Origin: Microcoleus vaginatus HSN003
GTDB lineage: Bacteria; Cyanobacteriota; Cyanobacteriia; Cyanobacteriales; Microcoleaceae
Assembly (NCBI RefSeq): GCF_022701255.1
Contig: NZ_CP031705.1
Coordinates: 3,299,501 to 3,363,500 of the forward strand
Direction: 5' to 3'
DNA length: 64,000 bases
Made by a program: the position numbers and the translations under genes
The notes under the pieces: model-generated
Told to the model about the DNA's origin: nothing
The model's database searches: none
Seen by the model: the letters and a program-made list of their open reading frames with translations, nothing else
In this document: positions 57,851 to 64,000 of the stretch, in pieces
Position numbering within the stretch: the stretch's first letter is position 1
Layout of the letters: each line of letters opens with the position of its first letter

Positions 57851-58750
57851 TTGAGCAAAATCCAAACAAAGCCAGCCATGAGTCCTAAATCAATAGCCGT
57901 AATCAACTTCAAAGGCGGTGTCGGAAAGACTACCGTCACTTGGAGTCTGGGAAATATTATATCCCAAGGAACCGACTTAGAAGTCTTGATGTTAGACTTA
58001 GATCCGCAAATGTCGCTCACGGAGGCGATCGGACTTAACGAAAATACAGGTCATTTAGATGACAAATTTGGTAAGTGGTACGAAAAATCTCTCAAGCATA
58101 GACTTACAATTTACGACGCTCTAGAAGTCTTTAAAAAAGCCGGACAAAACTTTAAATTTCCCGTTGGTTTCGACACCATTTATCAGATTGACGAACAGTT
58201 GCATTTTGTCCCTTCAGTTGAAGAATTGTATTGGTTAGATATCGATGGATTTGAGGGGAAAAGTGTTAAAGACTTCATCCGGAGATTCATCGGCAAAATC
58301 GCCAACTCTGCCAATCTACCCAAATATGACTTGATGCTTTTTGACTGTTCACCTTCCTTCAGCCTCCTCACCTACAGCGTACTCTCTTGCTGCGACTTAA
58401 TATTAATTCCCGTCAATCCCGATTATTTTGGTTCTAGGGGATTGAGTTTAGTTTTAAACTCGCTTCAGAAGCGGATTGAGCCTTATCCGTTTCCCAAGAT
58501 TGCAGTGTTTATGAATAAAGCTAAAATCTATGGAGGATTGCTAACAAATGAAGTTCAGTTTTACATGAGAGAAGTAAAGAGACTTTGCGATGAGATATCA
58601 AAAGATAATAACATAGAAGTTAGATTTTTAGAATCGACGATTCGCGAAAGCGTCGGGCTAAAACGGGCGATTAATGAGGGAGAACTGCCGCGAGAATTAG
58701 TTAGAGAATTTGAAAAACTATGGCGCGAGTGTGAGGAGTATCTGAAATGA
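57851..58750 (+). CDS. ParA/Soj-family partition ATPase
   Basis: 299 residues from TTG 57851, or 290 from ATG 57878; neither has a clear ribosome-binding site. Deviant Walker A KGGVGKTT with the signature Lys, Walker A' LMLDLDPQMSLT and Walker B YDLMLFDCSPSFSLL are complete, so it should bind ATP and form DNA-bound dimers. No N-terminal helix-turn-helix, so chromosome- or cargo-positioning rather than plasmid P1-like autoregulation. The next gene overlaps it by 4 bp and is the likely partner in place of ParB. Confidence 0.92.
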   Translation: MSKIQTKPAMSPKSIAVINFKGGVGKTTVTWSLGNIISQGTDLEVLMLDLDPQMSLTEAIGLNENTGHLDDKFGKWYEKSLKHRLTIYDALEVFKKAGQNFKFPVGFDTIYQIDEQLHFVPSVEELYWLDIDGFEGKSVKDFIRRFIGKIANSANLPKYDLMLFDCSPSFSLLTYSVLSCCDLILIPVNPDYFGSRGLSLVLNSLQKRIEPYPFPKIAVFMNKAKIYGGLLTNEVQFYMREVKRLCDEISKDNNIEVRFLESTIRESVGLKRAINEGELPRELVREFEKLWRECEEYLK

Positions 58751-59193
58751 GTAAAAAAGAAATTTTGGCTGCTTCCGAACAAGAAAGCGGGGGGTTAGTT
58801 GAGGAAATTGGCGAACTTAAGGAAATCTTGCGGGACGTTGCTCGAAAATTAACCCGGCTTGAGACTCAAGTCAAGCGGGGAGTGATTTCTGCTGGCTCAA
58901 AAACTTCGGATATTTCCAGTGGTGCTGAGGTTAATAAACCTGCTAATTTATCGGCGAGAAATGTTCTAGAAGTTTATGAAGAACTGCGTTTACAAGCTAA
59001 GAATGGTAATGAAGAAGAGGTGAGGAAAAAATTGTTGGCAATGAGTGCAACTGACTTGAACTTGATGTGTTGCGAGTTAGGGATGCCACCCAGCAGCAAG
59101 AATCCGTCCCGCAAAAAAATGTTAGAGCTAATTATTGGCAGAATTAAACAGAGTTTGAGGCTGTCGAGACATATAGACCGACAAACACTTTGA
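58747..59193 (+). CDS. Small coiled-coil/SAP-like partner of ParA
   Basis: 148 residues, start overlapping the parA-like stop (ATGA), so translationally coupled. Residues 15-45 form a coiled coil (LVEEIGELKEILRDVARKLT). 46-75 is a flexible Ser/Gly linker. 95-135 resembles a SAP DNA-binding motif (MSATDLNLMCCELGMPPS followed by RKKMLELIIGRI). No ParB nuclease or helix-turn-helix domain. A plausible role is a DNA- or cargo-binding adaptor stimulating the ATPase. Not recognised as a named family. Confidence 0.8.
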   Translation: MSKKEILAASEQESGGLVEEIGELKEILRDVARKLTRLETQVKRGVISAGSKTSDISSGAEVNKPANLSARNVLEVYEELRLQAKNGNEEEVRKKLLAMSATDLNLMCCELGMPPSSKNPSRKKMLELIIGRIKQSLRLSRHIDRQTL

Positions 59194-59248
59194 AAATTAG
59201 CAGATGAATCGATAAAATGCGTTTTAACTTGCATTTTCCGCTGCGATA

Positions 59249-59335
59249 TGGAACAGGCAAGATGCCCGTTCCACAAATGCCGGTTCCACAAGAGTTGAAG
59301 TTTAGTGTGGTGTGGGCATCTTGCCCGCCCCTGAA
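59249..59335. repeat. REP-like element (GAACAGGCAAGATGCCCGTTCC), degenerate copy
   Basis: Contains GAACAGGCAAGATGCCCGTT, two CCACAA tails and a GGGCATCTTGCCCGCCCC return arm. It is related to the perfect 27-bp inverted repeat at 17222. Confidence 0.75.
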
Positions 59336-59632
59336 AAACTTGTTGCAAATTCTGCAACTTTTCAGCTTCCAGCGGGAGAGTTCAACAATCAAAAACTCTA
59401 CACACTTAATTCTGACGGGAACCAGCTAAATCAACTAGATTCTCGGCTAAAACCGTCGGAAGTTTCAGAATTAGCTTGGTCTAGTGACAGCCAGCAAATC
59501 GCTTTTATATTTAACGAAATCCAAGGAGAAAAAAGCAACTTGTATGTAATTAATCGCGATGGTTCGGTCTTGAATAAATTGACAAACGACCAGGATTTGA
59601 ATGCTAGCCATCCGGTTTGGCAACCGCAGTAA
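59335..59632 (+). pseudogene. Fragment of a TolB/PD40-type beta-propeller protein
   Basis: The frame reads KLYTLNSDGNQLNQL, SELAWSSDSQQIAFIF, LYVINRDGSVLNKLTND, ASHPVWQPQ: two propeller blades with the PD40 W-S.D...IAF pattern, then a stop. No signal peptide or start of the protein is present; the upstream part is replaced by the REP-like element. A C-terminal remnant, not expected to work. Confidence 0.75.
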
Positions 59633-59773
59633 AGTTAAGATCCACAATATGCTGTAGGGGTGGGTTTTAGCACAGATAAACCCAGAACGGCGGGCTACAT
59701 TTGCACCGCCTTGGAGCGAAAGCAGGTTACGGGACAAGAAAGCATCCACCAAACTCAACACACAAAACTATTC

Positions 59774-61438
59774 TCAAATTGGGGAAGATGCAATAATTTT
59801 TTTCTCCTTTAATGGCTGGTGAACTTGCAATTCATTTGACTCAACTTCCTGGTGTTTTTCATCCTGCACCTGTTTATCAATTTTGGGCAACTTTAAAATC
59901 GCCCCAGCTAAAACCCAATAATACACGGACACTGGATCTACATCCAGCGGATAGTATTGAGTATTGATCGTAATAAATGCAACAAACACCCAAAAACTAG
60001 CTCCGTAACTCCGCAAACTTTTATCCTTGACAGATCGGTAAGCTCTAAAAGTTAGAAAAGCTAAGTGTAAAAGCATGAGCTGAAAACTAATCATTCCCGG
60101 ATAACCGAGTTCGTAGATCAACTTAGGTTGGAAAGTTTCAATTAGCTGCGTGGTTCCAAATATTCTCGTTGAATTAGTCGCTCGTCCCACACCTCTACCG
60201 AGAGGTTTGTCAATGATAAAATTGTTGCTCTGCTCGAACTGATTAAAGAGAAACTGCTGGGGCGGTGCAGCATTCCAGCGACTCACAAAACTCTCCCAGC
60301 GCTGCTCCATAATTCCCGGGTTAATGGCTGCACCGACAAACAGCAGAATCGCCAGTCCTGCACCGATGGGAATAAATCGTTTTAAATTAACTAATTGACC
60401 GGTCAGGACTAGCAGGATTGCGGTAGCAACTGGAACCATAACTAAAGCAGCTCTTTGACCGGAAATAACTGCATTGGCAAATACTAAAGCCATGCCAAAT
60501 AAACCGATAAGTCGCCACCAGAATGAAGGATCGCAAAAGGCAGAAGCAAAGGTTAAAAAAGCATTAGAAATTAAAAACCACGCCCACTGCCAAGGCGCGA
60601 CAAAAGTTCCCGGCAAGCGCACAAACTTGACTTCTGGACTAAACACCAAAGAACCGCCGACAAAACATCTAGCTTCCAGCGTTGCTTTATATAATTCTGC
60701 TCCGGTCATTCCTCTGGTTCCCGCACACTTTCCACTTTGCAGCAACAGGTACTGAATCAAACCGAGGAGGCAGCAAACGATCGCCAAAACGATGTGCATT
60801 CGACTAAAAAATACCAAATCCTTCTTAGTGCGGAGCAGATAATAGGTACAGGCCATCAGCGGTATGTAACCTATCAATACTTTTAAGCCGAGAATTCCTT
60901 GCAGAATTGGTTTGTCGCCCTTCATAGGGTTGAGCTGCATCTCCCCGTTCACAAAAATCAAAGTCAGCATTGCCATCATCAACAGGATGCTGAAGGTAGA
61001 AACCATTTCTTTGGGAATGAAGACGGGCAACTGTTTCTTTTTGCAGCTTTGAATTAGGGCGATGAGAGCTGGTATGTAGAAAGCATCTTTGGCTACTTGA
61101 AATGCAGCATTCCCGCCACCAATTGCGTAAGTAATTGTGCCACTGAAAGGCAGGTAAATTAGAAAAGTCCACAAAGCTTGACGGGGGTATTTGTAGGAAA
61201 GCAGCAAGATGGCTGCGGCTGCGCCTCCTGCAATAGCAATCTTAGGGCCGGCTACGAACAACAGGGGAATGCTGAGAGCAACGGTGACTAAGCAGCTTAT
61301 GGCGATCGCCTGCACCAGTTCATTGCGCTTTTCGGAAATTTTGCGTTTTTGTGCAGCTACTTCTTTTTTGCTTAGCGCTGTTGTTTTTTCGCTGTGCTTG
61401 TGTTTGGATTTCTTGGATTTGCGCTTGGTTTTCAACAT
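59774..61438 (-). CDS. O-antigen ligase-family membrane protein
   Basis: 554 residues from ATG 61438, which begins LKTKRKSKKSKHKHSEK. The frame is open for 74 more codons upstream, but these translate a CTTCCCT-type repeat into Ser-Phe-Pro strings and are not credible protein. About ten to twelve membrane helices are present, with a large periplasmic loop near 280-330 and the late GRGVGRATNSTRIFG loop typical of the WaaL/Wzy-like family. Likely joins or polymerises surface polysaccharide at the periplasmic face. Monocistronic. Confidence 0.87.
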   Translation of the reverse strand: MLKTKRKSKKSKHKHSEKTTALSKKEVAAQKRKISEKRNELVQAIAISCLVTVALSIPLLFVAGPKIAIAGGAAAAILLLSYKYPRQALWTFLIYLPFSGTITYAIGGGNAAFQVAKDAFYIPALIALIQSCKKKQLPVFIPKEMVSTFSILLMMAMLTLIFVNGEMQLNPMKGDKPILQGILGLKVLIGYIPLMACTYYLLRTKKDLVFFSRMHIVLAIVCCLLGLIQYLLLQSGKCAGTRGMTGAELYKATLEARCFVGGSLVFSPEVKFVRLPGTFVAPWQWAWFLISNAFLTFASAFCDPSFWWRLIGLFGMALVFANAVISGQRAALVMVPVATAILLVLTGQLVNLKRFIPIGAGLAILLFVGAAINPGIMEQRWESFVSRWNAAPPQQFLFNQFEQSNNFIIDKPLGRGVGRATNSTRIFGTTQLIETFQPKLIYELGYPGMISFQLMLLHLAFLTFRAYRSVKDKSLRSYGASFWVFVAFITINTQYYPLDVDPVSVYYWVLAGAILKLPKIDKQVQDEKHQEVESNELQVHQPLKEKKIIASSPI

Positions 61439-61442
61439 ATAG

Positions 61443-61606
61443 CAGAAGCAAGAAGGAAGAGGGAAGAAGGAAGATGGAAGAGGGAAGATGGAAGAGGGAA
61501 GAAGGAAGATGGAAGATGGAAGAGGAAGAGGGAAGAAGGAAGATGTAAGAGGGAAGAAGGAAGATGGAAGAGGGAAGAAGGAAGATGGAGGGAAGAAGGA
61601 AGATGG
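61443..61606. repeat. GGAAGAA/GGAAGAT heptamer array
   Basis: About 23 degenerate purine-rich heptamers (GAAGAAGGAAGAGGG, GAAGATG variants) directly upstream of the ATG of the ligase-like gene. The same type on the opposite strand is at 51956-52008. Confidence 0.9.
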
Positions 61607-61918
61607 ATTTAGTTGCCTAAGAGAGAAAGAAGAAGCAATCGAGCCCTTATGTTTGTGCAATTAAGAACGTCCTCCCGTGAGGGCAGTTCCTATAATTTTT
61701 ATAAGGCACTTATTATGTAAAAGGCGGAAGACACTCTGATGTAGAAGGCAGGAGATGTAGAAGGTAGAAGGCAGAAGGAATAGAAGCGAACAGATTTCGG
61801 CAGATGTGGTTACTTATTCTTAAAGTCAAGATGAGAAAAAGTCTCGATCGAGATTGTGGGTGCGAGGCTGGCACAACTTACGCTCGCGAACTTGTAGAAT
61901 ATAACTGCTGCATCTATA
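61607..61918. other. Intergenic upstream of the DUF1400 gene
   Basis: 312 bp. 61720-61790 holds GTAGAAGG/GCAGAAGG purine repeats. No gene or promoter could be assigned with confidence. Confidence 0.4.
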
Positions 61919-62668
61919 ATGTACAAATCTAGAAAAAATAATTTTAATCGATCGGTGAAACAGAATATGAAATTAACAAAATTTGTATCGATCGGCATTG
62001 CCATATTTTTAGGAGCAAGCGCGAGCGTATTATCTAGCAGCAGTAGAGCATTAGGGGCCGAAAAAGTTGTCCTCACATTTGGCCCGATCAGACAAGCCAT
62101 CGATATCAGCGACTTAGAAGAATTTGCTAAAAACGGCACGACGACGCCAACCATCCAACAAATTATCCGGTTCTCCAAAATGGACGCGCAAATACTACGG
62201 GGGTTCATGGGTTTAGAAATTGGTTTAAAGCCTGCTAATCTGGCTAGGGTAGTTTACAGCACCCCGGGAGAAAAAATCACTGACGACATCGGTCAAGCCA
62301 TTCGGACTCAGCGTCGCACAGAAAGCGGGAAAGCTCTGCGGGCAGCGGTGATGCTGGCATCCGGTGATGACGGTAAGGTATCGCTGCTGGAAATCCTGAA
62401 AAAGTATCCTCTCAACGAGGTTTACGTAGATGTGGCCAGCGTTCGCACCGCTGTTGGGAGAGTTCAGAGTATAGCCGGAACTCTGCAAAGCCTGCTTCAA
62501 GATGTGAGGCGATCGACAACTCGCACCACTGAAACAAATCCCACCGAAAGTCCGATCGAACCTCGCCGCAGCGTGCAGCCAACCACTCCGCCTCCAGCGC
62601 CGCGCCGCGCCGCCCCCTTGCCAGCACCCGCACCGCAGCCTGTGGCGCCGGTCAGAGGTCTTTGGTAA
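61919..62668 (+). CDS. Exported DUF1400 protein
   Basis: 249 residues, or 233 if ATG 61967 (MKLTKFVSIGIAIFLG) is the start, which gives a more typical signal peptide. A hydrophobic core (about 22-36) leads to a cleavage site near ALGA-EK. The region EKVVLTFGPIRQAIDISDLEEFAKNG (given here as the DUF1400 opening) to about 175 is helical. The tail is Pro/Ala/Arg-rich and disordered. DUF1400 is often the N-terminal part of cyanobacterial alpha/beta hydrolases; here it stands alone. Periplasmic or surface role unknown. Confidence 0.82.
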   Translation: MYKSRKNNFNRSVKQNMKLTKFVSIGIAIFLGASASVLSSSSRALGAEKVVLTFGPIRQAIDISDLEEFAKNGTTTPTIQQIIRFSKMDAQILRGFMGLEIGLKPANLARVVYSTPGEKITDDIGQAIRTQRRTESGKALRAAVMLASGDDGKVSLLEILKKYPLNEVYVDVASVRTAVGRVQSIAGTLQSLLQDVRRSTTRTTETNPTESPIEPRRSVQPTTPPPAPRRAAPLPAPAPQPVAPVRGLW

Positions 62669-62764
62669 AAAAAATCATAAATGTGTCCCAAAGGCGGGTT
62701 GAAGCGGCTGCTGTGGCATTCTGCCCACACTTTTGAGACTACACCCGCCCCCGCCCTAGTCCTA

Positions 62765-62788
62765 TCCCAACCCCCAAAAGGGTTAGGA
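62765..62788. terminator. Putative bidirectional terminator
   Basis: TCCCAACCC (62765-62773) and GGGTTAGGA (62780-62788) form a 9-bp stem with one wobble around CCAAAA, followed by CTTTTG. It lies between convergent genes. Confidence 0.55.
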
Positions 62789-62812
62789 CTTTTGTGAAAA
62801 CTCCCAAAGCAA

Positions 62813-63708
62813 TCAATTTTTCTTTAGCAATTTTTTGAGCAACTTAGGAATCTCTGAAGGTCGAGCCGCCACAGGTATGTCCGCCTCTTCAAAGGCAGCC
62901 ATTTTGTTTGGGGCCGTAACTCCAAAGGCTTTCTGGGCAGCCGCCCGAGAACTGATCAGGATGCCGGCGTGGCCCAAAGACGGCCCCTTGGGAGCGTAGC
63001 GGCCGGCCAGATAAGCAACCACGGGTTTGTCGATCGCCGAGGCGATGTAAGAAGCAGCAGCTTGTTCACTCCACCCGTCAACTTCCCCCACCAAAACCAT
63101 CGCTTCCGTACTGTCGTCTTCGTCCAAAATTTGCAGCCACTGCATAAAAGAAGAACCGACAATCGCGTCGCAGCCAATACAAACCGCCATCGACTGTCCC
63201 AACCCAGCCTCCGTCAGTTCTAGGGCAACTTCGTAAGTCAAAGTGCTGCTGCGGCTGATCACTCCCACCGGGCCGGGAGTGTAAAATTCCTTGGGGTGAG
63301 TTCCCAGCAGGAGTTTGTCGGGCACAATAATCCCCGGACCGTTGGGCCCGATTACCAAAGTTTCGGTGGCCTCTGCTTTTCTGACTAAGTGCACCATATC
63401 CAGAGGAGGCACTCCCCCAGTCACGATCGCGATTTGCCGAATTCCTCCGGCGATCGCTTCTAGAGCCGCATCCAGCACCGAGTAAGCATCTACCAAAATT
63501 ACCGCAGTGTCAACGTGACCCACTGCCGCCACTGCTTGTTCTACCAAATCAAAAATCGGAATTCCCTCCACTTCCAGCCCCCCCGACCGGGACTGACACC
63601 GGCGACTACATTCGTGCCGTATGCTTTCATCATCAGGGCGGCGCGGGTGGACGCGGGAGATTCTGTAATGCCCTGTACTAGGACTTTGCTTTCAGGAGTT
63701 AAATTCAT
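62813..63708 (-). CDS. sucD: Succinyl-CoA synthetase alpha subunit, frameshifted
   Basis: ATG 63708 reads MNLTPESKVLVQGITE to GVSPGRGG, then leaves frame at a run of seven C (63578-63584) and meets a stop at 63541. One extra C restores GGLEVEGIPIFDLVEQA and the whole rest (252 residues), ending KLLKKN. The rest has TGGVPPLDMV, VIGPNGPGI, GVISRSSTLTYE and the SLGHAGILISSRA His-loop of SucD. It makes succinyl-CoA/succinate with SucC. The break may be a sequencing error, a real mutation or slippage; the frame downstream is intact, which argues against old decay. Confidence 0.88.
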
Positions 63709-63791
63709 TTTTTCCCACTTGACACTCGATCTGTAAAAAGCAGAAGGCCTTCATCTGTACAGAAATCTCATTGTTTGCCGATCAACTGCCG

Positions 63792-64000
63792 CTACTTGAC
63801 GGAGGATACAGAAGCGGCCGCGGCCTCATCCAAAGTGCTAGCTAGCTGCACCGGCAACTGTCCCAAACGCTTTTTAACAGCATCAGCATCGATCTCTACC
63901 AGCCGCAGCACAACTTGGATGTGGCGGTTAGCGCGAGCTTTCCGTTCCAAATAGCCGGTTACTGCGGCGATTATTTCCTCCGTCTTGGAGGCGCTGCCCA
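63792..64000 (-). CDS. sucC: Succinyl-CoA synthetase beta subunit, C-terminus (partial)
   Basis: The frame runs from the window edge to TAG at 63792 (69 residues seen): SKTEEIIAAVTGYLERKA, VVLRLVEIDADAVKKRLGQL, then an Ala/Ser tail. The pattern matches the end of the cyanobacterial SucC ligase domain (RLVG-like segment, then a DEA tail). The placement 83 bp upstream of sucD on the same strand fits the sucCD operon. The beta subunit holds the ATP-grasp domain, which lies outside the window. Confidence 0.7.
   Translation of the reverse strand, partial: GSASKTEEIIAAVTGYLERKARANRHIQVVLRLVEIDADAVKKRLGQLPVQLASTLDEAAAASVSSVK

Noticed and set aside
57851..58750. Integrated plasmid partition locus
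   Set aside because: No ParB, replication gene or parS-like repeats in the window; kept as ParA-like with unusual partner.

Overview
The window comes from a cyanobacterium, most likely a filamentous non-heterocystous one of the Oscillatoria/Microcoleus type; the genus is inference. GCGATCGC (HIP1) and its cores occur throughout. FtsH, TypA, a DevBCA-type exporter, DUF4079 and DUF1400 proteins and a DivIVA-like gene next to coaD are typical of the group. Heptamer repeats of the CTAAAAT type and several small hairpin repeat families lie between genes. No tRNA, rRNA, CRISPR array, transposase or intact prophage was seen.

Left part (1-18.4 kb): the minus-strand N-terminal part of a nine-PAS histidine kinase; a MscS-type channel with a cyclic-nucleotide-binding domain; a hypothetical protein with EQGL repeats; a TetR regulator divergent from a DevB-DevC-DevA exporter, with two palindromic operators between them; an unusual fusion of an integrase-like helical domain, a membrane anchor and a lambda-R-type endolysin; a GT4 glycosyltransferase; YihY; an unknown membrane protein; and a DUF21/CorC-type membrane protein without CBS domains.

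18.5-29.1 kb is a minus-strand glycosylation block: methyltransferase-methyltransferase-GT4, GT4, a 1428-residue GT4-repeat-GT41-repeat-repeat-repeat protein, and a TPR-GT61 protein. It looks like a polysaccharide or protein-glycosylation operon. A second exopolysaccharide set on the plus strand (40.0-45.5 kb) has two tandem paralogous GT4 enzymes, a Wzy/ligase-like membrane protein and a WecG/TagA transferase. Further surface genes are a GT2, an acyltransferase 3 and an O-antigen-ligase-like protein.

Between and after these are housekeeping genes: ftsH, a KDPG aldolase, an L,D-transpeptidase, an Hsp70-like protein, a CPBP protease, an alpha/beta hydrolase, a UbiG-like methyltransferase, coaD, a VanY carboxypeptidase, typA and the end of a sucCD pair whose sucD is broken by a frameshift in a C7 run. 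Accessory pieces include a YoeB toxin with an atypical antitoxin, a broken antitoxin-like gene, a SnoaL-like gene flanked by 156-bp direct copies of the hsp70 3' end, and a ParA/SAP-domain pair downstream of a PD-(D/E)XK-like protein.

Strongest leads for something undescribed: the GT4-GT41 protein with four copies of a ~130-residue module; the nuclease-like/ParA/SAP set; the integrase-like/endolysin fusion; and the matched 4 x 18-residue repeats in both arms of the DevB coiled-coil hairpin.
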